From: Nitrospirota bacterium | GTDB lineage: Bacteria > Nitrospirota > UBA9217 | Reading direction: 5' to 3' | Length of the DNA: 61,907 bases | NCBI GenBank assembly: GCA_023229435.1 | Contig: JALNZF010000019.1 | Location: 1 to 61,907, forward strand | Part shown: positions 1 through 7,606 of the stretch, piece by piece | How the letters are laid out: each line of letters starts with the position of its first letter | Numbering within the stretch: the first letter of the stretch is position 1 | Translations under genes and position numbers: made by a program | The notes under the pieces: generated by a model | The model's input: the letters and a program-made list of their open reading frames with translations, nothing else | The model's database searches: none | What the model was told of the DNA's origin: nothing

Positions 1-159
1 GTGATCAATCGTCGCCGATAGGTCCCGTCTCTGGTTATGCCCTGGAGCAATAACTGATATCATCCCTTTTGCATGGAGGGGCGGGGAAACTGTTTTCTCC
101 TTGACAACTGTCAACCATATCAGGGTCGCGTCTTGAATGTTGCTGTTTGGCTGGCATTA

Positions 160-188
160 TTGCTATTACGCGGGTGTTCAGGTAAAAT
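160..188 (+). promoter_or_regulatory. Candidate promoter for the MNT/HEPN pair
   Basis: TTGCTA (160-165) and TAAAAT (183-188) are separated by 17 bp and lie about 47 bp upstream of the nucleotidyltransferase start at 235. The match to sigma-70 consensus is moderate. The rest of bases 1-234 shows no supportable gene. Confidence 0.4.
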
Positions 189-234
189 AGCATAGTAACA
201 ATAGAGCGGATTGTTATAACGCAGGAGGTAAAGC

Positions 235-609
235 ATGTCTTCAAAAACAGCCCTTGATATGACTCCCGATATGTTGCGACAGTATAAGCCGTTTACGTTG
301 AAAAAAGAAAAGGCGGCGCCGGGTCCATCGGCAACGGACGCGCGCGGTGTCGCTGTCAGCATCGCGGAGGAACTGAAGAGGAGATTCGGGGCGAAGAAGG
401 TCGCCCTGTTCGGCTCTCTGGCCAGGGGCGAGTTTGACAGATGGTCCGATATCGACCTTGCCGCCTGGGGCATCCCCGCCGCCGATTTTTACCGTGCCGT
501 CGCTTTCGCGACCGGTTTCAGCGGCAACTGGAGGGTTGACCTCGTGGATGCGGAGGATTGCTCGCCGTCCCTCCGCGCGGTTCTTGAACGGGAAGGAGTC
601 GAGCTGTGA
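235..609 (+). CDS. MNT-type nucleotidyltransferase (antitoxin-like)
   Basis: A 124-residue protein with the minimal nucleotidyltransferase core in its C-terminal half. The GS-x-ARGE-x4-SDIDL signature (about residues 61-78) supplies the metal-binding acidic pair. The N-terminal 40 residues are an extension of unknown role. It starts at ATG 235 behind a GGAGG site and overlaps the next gene by 4 nt, the usual arrangement of MNT/HEPN toxin-antitoxin pairs, in which MNT proteins AMPylate the HEPN partner. Here the partner is frameshifted, so the pair may be dead or only transcribed. Family assignment is firm; the antitoxin role is inferred from context. Confidence 0.8.
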   Translation: MSSKTALDMTPDMLRQYKPFTLKKEKAAPGPSATDARGVAVSIAEELKRRFGAKKVALFGSLARGEFDRWSDIDLAAWGIPAADFYRAVAFATGFSGNWRVDLVDAEDCSPSLRAVLEREGVEL

Positions 610-1078
610 GCAAGGCCGGGGACGCGCTGGCTGACCGTATCCTTTCCGAACTGTCGGAGTTGTCCGCTCTCACGGACCGCGTCAGGCGCGCATGGGAGAT
701 GGTTGTAAACAGGAATGATGATTTTTATCTCGACAGCGTCGCACTGAACCTGCACGGCTTCTACTCGGGTTTGGAACGCATTTTCGAGCGGGTCGCATCG
801 TCCATTGACGGGAACATTCCGGCCGGGGCCAATTGGCATCAGGAACTGCTCGTTCAGATGAGCCGTGAAATACAAGGTGTGCGTCCCGCGGTAATCTCCC
901 GGAGCTGAAAGATAAGCTGGAGGGGTACCGGGGGTTTCGTCATGTTGTTCGCCATGTCTACTCCTACCATTTGAATCCCGCCAAAATAAAATCGCTGGTC
1001 GATCTTTTTCCCGAAACGCTCAAGGAAGCCGATGCCGCACTTACGGCTTTTGCCGAATTCCTCAGAAACGCGGCTTAA
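606..1078 (+). pseudogene. HepT-like HEPN toxin, broken by a 1-nt frameshift
   Basis: Residues 1-96 are read from ATG 606 and stop at TGA 906-908. The rest of a HepT-like protein continues in another frame from about 897 to TAA 1076-1078. One extra C in the CCC run at 898-900 would join them into a protein of about 157 residues. The second part carries FRHVVRHVY, which contains the R-x4-H motif of HEPN RNases. The lesion is either a real single-base deletion in a homopolymer or an assembly error. It is the expected partner of the upstream MNT gene, overlapping it by 4 nt. Confidence 0.75.
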
Positions 1079-1124
1079 TTCCGCATTGGGTTGATTTTAA
1101 ACGGACATTCCTTTCGGGTGCGAA

Positions 1125-1286
1125 ATGACCTTTGATCTCAAACGAATGCTTGAAAGCAAAAAAGCGCTGCGCAGCAAACTTGCCGGTCGCCCTTTGGCGG
1201 AGAAACCCGACATCTCGATCGCAGGAACGCAATCAACTCGAAAGATTGAAGAGTTGTGCGGGACGAAGTGTTCAAGCTTGGCTTAA
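1125..1286 (+). pseudogene. Truncated conserved hypothetical (MTFDLKRMLESK family)
   Basis: A 53-codon ORF starting MTFDLKRMLESKKALRSKL. From memory, this N-terminus occurs in small proteins encoded next to MNT/HEPN genes, whose sequence normally continues with a KLRMLDALRER-type helix. Here that continuation is lost after residue about 29 and replaced by unrelated sequence. It lies 46 bp after the HEPN remnant and is probably the third, decayed member of the same cassette. Confidence 0.4.
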
Positions 1287-1362
1287 TGGTCGTTATACGT
1301 GCTATCGATATCTATTCAGAGCATCTATCTACAAACAGCAAAGTCGTAGACAAGGAGCTTGT

Positions 1363-1627
1363 ATGAACGAAGAAAATCCGACTACCGCCATTACTCCATT
1401 TGAACGCATCCGACGGACGCATCCGACAGGCAGCGAATTCTGGTCGAGCCGGGATTTCGCCCAGGTGCTTGGATATACGGATTACCGGAACTTCGAAGCA
1501 GTCATCGAAAAAGCGCGCACCGCGTGTTTTAACACAGAGGGACAGCGGCCAGCGGGTCGAAGACCATTTCGTTGAAATCACCGAAATGGTCGAGATCGGC
1601 AAAGGCGGACAGCATCAAAAAGCTTGA
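1363..1627 (+). pseudogene. DinD/BRO-like DNA-damage-inducible protein, 5' fragment with frameshift
   Basis: From ATG 1363 (AAGGAG at 1352-1357) the reading starts MNEENPTTAIT and continues FWSSRDFAQVLGYTDYRNF, the N-terminal signature of DinD-type proteins. Around 1540 the homology moves to the +1 frame (GQRVEDHFVEITEMVEIGKG) and ends at a stop at 1625-1627 after about 85 residues. Full-length family members run to about 280 residues, so the C-terminal two thirds are gone. Two lesions, a frameshift and a truncation, point to genuine decay rather than a single sequencing error. Confidence 0.65.
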
Positions 1628-1666
1628 GACCAATAAGAAAAGAGCTTTGCGCGGTAGTAAAAAGAT

Positions 1667-1804
1667 ATGACGAGCACGTCCGGAATGGTGGTTGTTTTAA
1701 TGGCGCGCCAGGGGCTTGAAAAGCGCAAGGTTTTTAAACTGTTGCAAGACAAACAGCGGAATAGAATGTTTGTATCCAAGGATATCCTCAAGATTATGGA
1801 ATGA
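1667..1804 (+). CDS. Small hypothetical ORF (45 aa), possibly a gene remnant
   Basis: An open frame of 45 codons ending VSKDILKIME. It has no convincing ribosome binding site and no family I recognise. It lies in the decayed region just before the palindrome at 1827, so it is as likely a remnant of a larger gene as a real small gene. Confidence 0.2.
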   Translation: MTSTSGMVVVLMARQGLEKRKVFKLLQDKQRNRMFVSKDILKIME

Positions 1805-1811
1805 AAGTGAA

Positions 1812-1889
1812 GTTACGTAAGCCGAACGCTATGTAACTTTAAGCTTGTAAAGTTACATAGCGTGAAAATAATGAAACTCAAGTTACATA
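1812..1889. repeat. Palindrome plus four copies of GTTACRTA
   Basis: A perfect 15-bp inverted repeat has arms at 1827-1841 and 1848-1862 and a 6-nt loop AGCTTG. Three direct copies (1812-1819, 1852-1859, 1882-1889) and one inverted copy (1830-1837) of GTTACATA or GTTACGTA lie in and around it. There is no T tract, so it is not an obvious terminator. An operator, recombination site or mobile-element end are all possible. Confidence 0.6.
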
Positions 1890-1925
1890 AGGACAGCGAC
1901 AGGCAATCGTCTTATCAGGCGCTTG

Positions 1926-2066
1926 GGGACGTATCACGAACAGGATCGTCCGGGAGATGTTCAAACTTGCCGATGAAGGCGCGCTTAAGGAAATACGCAA
2001 GCTCGAAAAGCTCGGCGTCATAAAATCCGAAGGAAGAGGGCGAAGCGTTATGTACGTCCTTGCGTG
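1926..2066 (+). pseudogene. Winged-helix domain remnant
   Basis: The frame ending at TGA 2064-2066 encodes a C-terminal piece reading GALKEIRKLEKLGVIKSEGR then GRSVMYVLA. This is the recognition helix and wing of a winged-helix DNA-binding domain such as those ending AlbA_2/RecG-like or Fic-linked regulators. No start codon or N-terminal part is recoverable in the same frame. The fragment follows the GTTACATA repeats directly. Confidence 0.4.
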
Positions 2067-2082
2067 AGGTTGGCGATTAGGG

Positions 2083-2202
2083 GATAAAAAGACGAAGGAA
2101 TATTTTTTGGCGGTTCAGTCGGGAATGGATCGGAACTATGAACCTATGACAACGGTTTTCAGCGACGTGATCCGTAGGACGCTGCGGACTCATGAACAGT
2201 AG
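2083..2202 (+). pseudogene. C-terminal Fic-protein fragment
   Basis: An open frame encodes TKEYFLAVQSGMDRNYEPMT followed by a short helix to TAG 2200-2202. The YF-x-A-x-QSG-x-D-x-NYEPM pattern resembles the end of Fic AMP-transferase domains. The HPFxxGNGR active site and everything upstream are missing. It overlaps the small minus-strand gene at 2159-2362. Confidence 0.4.
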
Positions 2203-2362
2203 CAGGTCGCGCCCGCTTCTTGGAAGGCTTGCGCGCGCTCAGACCGGCAATTCGCACACCTTCTATGGCTGTGGAACTCTCTACTGTAATAGAGAGAGCT
2301 GCCTCTCGCTCGTTGGAATTTTTCAGGTAGGGGTTGGTTTTTATTAATGCGTCTTTAAGCAT
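2159..2362 (-). CDS. Small Fic-inhibitor-like protein
   Basis: A 67-residue protein beginning MLKDALIKTNPYLKN and containing SSTAIEG near residues 29-35. This matches the (S/T)xxxE(G/N) helix of class I Fic antitoxins, whose glutamate blocks the ATP site of Fic enzymes. The 25 C-terminal residues are basic and run antisense over the Fic fragment at 2083-2202. No intact Fic partner is present in the window. Family and role are inferred from the motif alone. Confidence 0.45.
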   Translation of the reverse strand: MLKDALIKTNPYLKNSNEREAALSITVESSTAIEGVRIAGLSARKPSKKRARPATVHESAASYGSRR

Positions 2363-2432
2363 GGCATCATTATACTAAAAACAATCACCGAAATCACTAT
2401 TTTTATCCGGCTTGAAACCGGATGATATTAAA

Positions 2433-3683
2433 CTACAGGAGCACGGGGAATGCCGGTCCCGGTCTTGCAAAGAGGAACCCCTGGCCGAAGGTCACCCCGA
2501 TCTCCTTGAGCACATTCAGTTCTTCCTCAGTCTCGATCCCCTCGGCAATGACCATGGAATTCATCTTGGCTGACAGGTTCAGGATCGCCTTGATCAGTTC
2601 CTGCTTGAGCATGTTGTTTTTTATTCCCCGCACCAGGGAAATATCAAGCTTGATATAGTCAGGTTTTAATTCGACCACGGTTTCCAGGCTCGAAAAGCCC
2701 GATCCGGTGTCATCCACGGCAATCGCAAATCCGAGGTCCTTGTAATACTGCACCGCCTTGTTGAACAGCTCGTAATTCTCGATCGCTTCCCGCTCGGTTA
2801 TCTCAAAAACGATGTTGAACGGCGTCAACTGCAGTTCATCCAGCAGGGACTTAAGATAAGCGTCCCGGAAATCAGGGTCCAATACCATGGAAGGAAGGCA
2901 ATTGATGAAGAGTTTTTGGCCGCTCTTTAATCCCTTCGCGTTCTTGAGGGCCTTGTTCCTGCACAGCCGGTCGAGCTCAAAGAGCAGGTCGGATTCGGCC
3001 GCGGCATCAAAGAGAATGTAGGGGTTTTCGAATTCCGTCCCCTCCGGGCCGCGGGTCAGCGCCTCATAGCCGAGGATCTCCTTCTTTCTAAAGTCAACGA
3101 TCGGCTGAAAAATCGTGCGAACGCTTTCTTTGAGAATAAGCTCCTGGAGCTTTTCCTTGTACCGCATGACCCGCTTAAACTCATAGTAATTGGCCATGGT
3201 CTTCGCATCTTCAACGAGCTTGTTCAGCAGACGTTCATCCCGCATCAGAGGGTTATGGATGACGACGGCGTAGCCGATGGAGATCTTCGGGTTCCCCCGG
3301 AGATAAGGGAAGGTAATGGGGAACACTTGCTTGTTGAGATGGCCTGTTATTCTCTCACAGAGGGTCTCCAGGTCCGAAGAACAAAAGTCCTTCTTATCGC
3401 GTTTACCCGACAGAAAGATGGTGACCTCGTCACTTCCCGCGCTGTTCGCGACGATGATATCATCATATCGAATCTGTTTCCCTTGCATCGCCACGATGGT
3501 CTCCTGGATCTTCTTCACGATCTCCAGGTACATTTTTTTGCCGCAGAACCCTTCGATCTTGTTGATCCGGGAACAATTGATATAGAGGGCGGAGAGGGAA
3601 AGGTTGTTGGAGAGCATCGTGCTGATCTCTTTTATCCTGTCCTGGAACGCGGGGATCAATTCAGGTGCTGTTTCTTCTTCCAT
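2433..3683 (-). CDS. Degenerate GGDEF / EAL domain protein
   Basis: A 416-residue soluble protein. Residues about 20-165 resemble a GGDEF domain, but the signature is AGSDEV, so cyclase activity is unlikely. Residues about 175-410 form an EAL domain with GYEALTRG, DDTGSGFSS, KPDYIKLD, IAEGIETEEE and QGFLFARP, which retain the metal-binding and catalytic residues of c-di-GMP phosphodiesterases. There is no membrane segment. The start is chosen behind AAGGAG. It is transcribed alone, divergent from the gene at 4197. It probably hydrolyses c-di-GMP or senses it, with the GGDEF remnant as a GTP-binding regulator. Confidence 0.85.
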   Translation of the reverse strand: MEEETAPELIPAFQDRIKEISTMLSNNLSLSALYINCSRINKIEGFCGKKMYLEIVKKIQETIVAMQGKQIRYDDIIVANSAGSDEVTIFLSGKRDKKDFCSSDLETLCERITGHLNKQVFPITFPYLRGNPKISIGYAVVIHNPLMRDERLLNKLVEDAKTMANYYEFKRVMRYKEKLQELILKESVRTIFQPIVDFRKKEILGYEALTRGPEGTEFENPYILFDAAAESDLLFELDRLCRNKALKNAKGLKSGQKLFINCLPSMVLDPDFRDAYLKSLLDELQLTPFNIVFEITEREAIENYELFNKAVQYYKDLGFAIAVDDTGSGFSSLETVVELKPDYIKLDISLVRGIKNNMLKQELIKAILNLSAKMNSMVIAEGIETEEELNVLKEIGVTFGQGFLFARPGPAFPVLL

Positions 3684-3874
3684 CAGGGGCTCCTTTTCGG
3701 ATCATATTTATTCGTCAGCGCCGGAGCTTTTTCGACAAGCGAGGATGTCAGAATCGCCGTCGAACAAGAATTCAAGCCGGGCTGCGGACAAGAGGTTACT
3801 GTAAGGATAGCATAGACGCATGCTTTTTTTCAACTGCATTGTTCTTTTCAGCCGCCCTTGTAAAGCTTCTCCTA

Positions 3875-3994
3875 ATGGACATTGTACTCGCCACACGCAA
3901 TAAGATGAAGATCAAAGAGACCAGGCGGATCACCGCCGGCATGCCGATCACGATCCTTTTGCCCGATGATTTCCCGGATTGCCCCGAAACCGAA
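3875..3994 (+). pseudogene. rdgB 5' fragment (partial duplicate)
   Basis: Forty codons from ATG 3875 (MDIVLATRNKMKIKETRRIT onward) match the N-terminus of the intact RdgB encoded at 6839 along its whole length. The similarity stops abruptly after the CPET of PDDFPDCPET, and the frame then runs through AT-rich DNA to a stop at 4058-4060. The remnant lacks most of the enzyme, including the second half of the substrate site. The remaining intergenic sequence in 3684-4196 is AT-rich and shows no other gene. Confidence 0.75.
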
Positions 3995-4196
3995 TCCAGT
4001 CCCGTTTTTTATTACTGCAGGATTTCTAAAATTACAATTAACATTGCTATATTTTTTTGATATAGGGTGAATTTTACCTTGTAAAAAAACGACCAGCTCT
4101 GTATCTTGGTTTACTTTCAGATAGATTAAGAAAGAGGAGCTCCAGGCGGCAGTCGTATCAGGCGGATGTTGATTCACATAATCGAAAGGGGACAGT

Positions 4197-6716
4197 ATGC
4201 AAAAGAGTGGTAGAAAAAAAACAGGTATGGTTGTGCTGAGTGTGCTTTTTATCGGTTGTCTGACGGGTTATGCAATAACCCAGGCAGCAAAGGGAACATC
4301 GTCTCATTCGAACGCCGCTCCTTCGGGAGTTCTTTCTAAAACACAGGCGCTGCGGAATTTCGGAAGAGCGCCTTTGCATTTCGAGGAAAACAAGGGACAG
4401 ACTGACAGGCAGGTCAAGTTTCTGTCGCGCGGGAGAGGGTATACCCTTTTCTTGACGCCGACCGAATCGGTGATCACGCTGAACAGGTCGAGCGCAACGG
4501 TAGGGCGGTCAGCAGAACAGGAAACCGCGGTCGTTCGCATGAGCTGGAACGGCGCTGACCCGCACGCGAACGTAACGGGACTTGAACCGCTTGCAGGGAG
4601 GAGCAACTATCTGATCGGCGATCAGTCTCAATGGCGAAAGAACATCCAGTCCTATGCCAAAGTGCGGTACGAGAAACTCTATCCCGGCATCGATCTCGTG
4701 TTCTACGGGAACCAGAACCAGCTTGAGTATGACTTTGTGGTTGCGCCGGGCTCTGACCCGAAAGCGATCCGCCTCGGCTTCACGGGCGAGGACAGGCTCA
4801 GCATCGACACGCAGGGCAACCTCGTTATTCATACCGGCACGGACAGGATCGTGCAAAAAGCACCCGTGGTGTACCAGGAGGTCAACGGAACGAGACAGCA
4901 AGTCGCCGGTTCTTATGTAGCGACAGGCAGTCATGAGGTCGGGTTCCAGGTTGCTTCCTACGATGCGGGAAAAACGCTTTACATCGACCCGGTGTTCGCG
5001 TTTTCATCGTTCCTTGGAGGCAATGGCTATGATTACGCGAAGGCGGTGGCTGTTGACAGCTCGAACAATATCTATGTGACGGGGTATACGAACTCGACGA
5101 ACTTCCCCAGTGCAACCGGGCACGCCGGTTCGGACTACGATGTCTTTGTCATGAAGATCAGCGCCGCCGGGACCGTTGTATATTCCACCTATGTCGGCGA
5201 CAGCAATACCCAGGACAAGGGTTATGCGATAGCCGTTGACAGCAGCGGCAATGCCTATGTGACGGGAGAAACAGATAATCCCGGCAGCGGAGCGACCTTC
5301 CCGGTCGTCAATGGTTTCACCACGACTCCCGGTGACGGCGCGATTGTCTTCAAACTCAACAGCGCCGGGTCTGCCCTTCTCTATTCCACGATACTCCAGA
5401 GCGGCAGCAGCGCCCTTGGCTACGGAATCGCAGTTCAGGGTGCCAATGCGTATGTATGCGGCGGCGGAGCGATCAATACATCGATGTTCCCGAACTGGCC
5501 GACGGCAGGAACTTACAGCACCCATACGGGCGGCACTGCGGGATTATATGATGCATTCATGGTCAAGATCGATACGGCCGCAACCGGAGCATCATCGCTT
5601 AAATATGCCACCCGTTATGGCGGCACGGGCTGGGAGTATGCGTATTCGGTAGCTGTGGACAGCAGCGGTAATGCCTATGTTACCGGAGAGACCGACATCA
5701 ATCAGACAGTCCCTTATCGCCAGGTTCTGGTAGTAAAGTTCGATTCTGCAGGATCCGTGGTCTATGCATCCACCATCGGCGGATCGAGCGACAGCTATGG
5801 ATACGGCATCGCTGTGGACTCTTCGGGGAATGCTTATGTGACAGGCAAAACATCGGCGTCAAATTTCCCAACGACAACAGGCGCGTACCAGGTCGCCTAT
5901 GCGGGTGCGGGCGATGCTTTTGTTGCCAAGCTGGATACAACCGGCAGCACGCTGCTCTATTCCACCTTTCTTGGCGGCGCTTCTTCATCGGATACCGGTC
6001 ACGGCATCGCTCTGGACAGCGCAGGCAATGCCTATGTCGCCGGGGAAACGGACTCCTCCAACTTCCCGACGACGGTTGATGCGATCCAGTCCGCCAGGGC
6101 AAGCTCGAATACCGAAGCCTTTGTCACGGCGCTCAATTCGACCGGTACAGCGCTCCTGTATTCAAGCTACTTGGGCGGCACAGGCAATGTCGGGGGCGGA
6201 GACAAGGCCTTTGGTATCGCCCTGGACGGCAATGAGGATGTTATCGTTGTGGGCCAGACCGATTCAACGGACTTCCCGGTATCGAGCGCATTCCAGAGCA
6301 CACACGGGGGCGGCCTGTTTGATGGATTTGTGGCCAAGATAACCTCCTCTACGACAACAACAACAGGCGGTGGTGGAACCGTGGGTTCAGGAACAACAAC
6401 GACAACAGGCGGCGGAGACGGGAGTTCAGGCGGTGGAGGGGGTGGCTGCTTTATTGCGACTGCTGCGTATGGAACACCCATGGCGACGGACGTGCGTTAC
6501 CTCCGCGCCTTTCGGGACGAGTATCTCCTGACGAATGCGGCGGGCAGGCAATTCGTGCACTTCTATTATGCAGTCAGTCCTCCGGTTGCGGATTTCATCC
6601 GGCAACACGAGTCACTTCGTACATCAGTGCGCGTCGGCCTGACGCCCTTCGTGGCGCTGAGCAAGTCCGTCGTGAGCGACGAAGCGTATAATAAGGAAAC
6701 GGTGGACCAGAAATAG
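4197..6716 (+). CDS. Secreted SBBP-repeat protein with CFI-box C-terminus
   Basis: An 839-residue exported protein. A signal peptide with a basic start (MQKSGRKK) and hydrophobic core covers residues 1-31. Residues about 45-250 resemble the domain that precedes SBBP repeats (HFEENKGQTD, YLIGDQSQWRKNI). Residues about 260-710 hold tandem SBBP beta-propeller repeats of the AVDSSGNAYVTGETD type. A Thr/Gly-rich linker leads to Cys751 in GGGCFIATAAYG, the CFI-box motif, and an 88-residue tail. The CFI tail is taken to be a sorting or anchoring signal by family analogy. The gene stands alone between the rdgB fragment and intact rdgB, and ends at a strong terminator. Confidence 0.85.
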   Translation: MQKSGRKKTGMVVLSVLFIGCLTGYAITQAAKGTSSHSNAAPSGVLSKTQALRNFGRAPLHFEENKGQTDRQVKFLSRGRGYTLFLTPTESVITLNRSSATVGRSAEQETAVVRMSWNGADPHANVTGLEPLAGRSNYLIGDQSQWRKNIQSYAKVRYEKLYPGIDLVFYGNQNQLEYDFVVAPGSDPKAIRLGFTGEDRLSIDTQGNLVIHTGTDRIVQKAPVVYQEVNGTRQQVAGSYVATGSHEVGFQVASYDAGKTLYIDPVFAFSSFLGGNGYDYAKAVAVDSSNNIYVTGYTNSTNFPSATGHAGSDYDVFVMKISAAGTVVYSTYVGDSNTQDKGYAIAVDSSGNAYVTGETDNPGSGATFPVVNGFTTTPGDGAIVFKLNSAGSALLYSTILQSGSSALGYGIAVQGANAYVCGGGAINTSMFPNWPTAGTYSTHTGGTAGLYDAFMVKIDTAATGASSLKYATRYGGTGWEYAYSVAVDSSGNAYVTGETDINQTVPYRQVLVVKFDSAGSVVYASTIGGSSDSYGYGIAVDSSGNAYVTGKTSASNFPTTTGAYQVAYAGAGDAFVAKLDTTGSTLLYSTFLGGASSSDTGHGIALDSAGNAYVAGETDSSNFPTTVDAIQSARASSNTEAFVTALNSTGTALLYSSYLGGTGNVGGGDKAFGIALDGNEDVIVVGQTDSTDFPVSSAFQSTHGGGLFDGFVAKITSSTTTTTGGGGTVGSGTTTTTGGGDGSSGGGGGGCFIATAAYGTPMATDVRYLRAFRDEYLLTNAAGRQFVHFYYAVSPPVADFIRQHESLRTSVRVGLTPFVALSKSVVSDEAYNKETVDQK

Positions 6717-6745
6717 ACGGGTTTTCACCTCCGGTGAACGGACAC

Positions 6746-6781
6746 GGCGGACAGCGAGCTCGAACGCTGTCCGCCTTTTTT
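6746..6781 (+). terminator. Rho-independent terminator after the SBBP gene
   Basis: Perfect 11-bp stem GGCGGACAGCG/CGCTGTCCGCC with an 8-nt loop, followed by six Ts, 30 bp after the stop codon at 6714-6716. Confidence 0.9.
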
Positions 6782-6838
6782 GCGGCCAGGTAAGGCCTGC
6801 TTGCAAAAGGGAAGCTTCTGTGCTACGGTACGCTTCTC

Positions 6839-7441
6839 ATGGAAATCGTTCTCGCCACACGCAATAAAAAGAAGATCGAAGAGATCAGGCGGATAACCGC
6901 CGACCTTCCGATAAGCATTCTTTCCCTCGACAATTTCCCGGCTTGCCCAGAAACCGTTGAGGACAGGGACACCTTTGAAGGCAATGCGGTCAAGAAAGCA
7001 AGCGAGGTCTGCGCATGCACAGGCAAGACCGCCCTTGCTGACGACTCAGGGCTCGAGGTAGATGCCCTTGGCGGCGCGCCCGGTGTGTACTCAGCCCGGT
7101 ATGCCGGCAGTGCCGTCGGCGGCAATGATGTCAGGAACTACGAAAAGCTTCTCTCCGAACTTAACCATGTTCCGGACGAGAAGCGGGGCGCCCGGTTTGT
7201 CTGCTGCATGGCTCTGGCCTTCCCGGACGGATCGGTCAAGACTTTTTTCGGATATGCCGAAGGTAGCATAGGACATGAGCCCCGCGGTTCGCGGGGGTTC
7301 GGTTATGACCCGGTGTTCATTCCCAAGGGCCGCAAAAACACATTTGCCGAGATGTCAGGTGACGAGAAAGACCGGCTCAGTCACCGGGGCAAAGCACTTG
7401 AAAAACTTGCCTCTTCCCTTCATTCTCCCCGCCATTTATAA
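6839..7441 (+). CDS. rdgB: Non-canonical purine NTP pyrophosphatase (RdgB/HAM1)
   Basis: A 200-residue enzyme that hydrolyses ITP, dITP and XTP to monophosphates and PPi, keeping deaminated purines out of nucleic acids. MEIVLATRNKKKIEEI at the start, LADDSGLEVDALGGAPGVYS in the centre and SRGFGYDPVF near residue 150 are the family signatures of the Mg2+ and base-binding sites. Length is typical. No clear ribosome binding site is visible before ATG 6839. A 40-codon partial copy lies at 3875. Confidence 0.95.
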   Translation: MEIVLATRNKKKIEEIRRITADLPISILSLDNFPACPETVEDRDTFEGNAVKKASEVCACTGKTALADDSGLEVDALGGAPGVYSARYAGSAVGGNDVRNYEKLLSELNHVPDEKRGARFVCCMALAFPDGSVKTFFGYAEGSIGHEPRGSRGFGYDPVFIPKGRKNTFAEMSGDEKDRLSHRGKALEKLASSLHSPRHL

Positions 7442-7473
7442 ACAAAACTAATATTCAAATTATTATTATTAAC

Positions 7474-7502
7474 TTGAAAAACAACTCGATATCAACGATT
7501 AT
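7474..7502 (+). promoter_or_regulatory. Candidate promoter of the adk-sat operon
   Basis: TTGAAA (7474-7479), 17-bp spacer, GATTAT (7497-7502) in an AT-rich gap between rdgB and adk. It is the only convincing sigma-70-like pair in the gap. The implied 5' leader of about 97 nt shows no recognisable riboswitch. Confidence 0.5.
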
Positions 7503-7606
7503 ATGCACCTGTCTAAAATCATACACGGGCTTATTACGCCTTCTGTCTTTTTAATTGAACACATTTAACTGAACACAAAATCCTTATTCACGGAGGTCAC
7601 ATCCTC

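Noticed and set aside
606..1078. UGA at 906-908 as a second selenocysteine codon
   Set aside because: The family homology resumes in a different frame, so this is a frameshift and not read-through of UGA.
4020..4196. c-di-GMP (GEMM) riboswitch upstream of the SBBP gene
   Set aside because: AT-rich leader lacks the conserved GEMM core; no paired elements matching the consensus were found.
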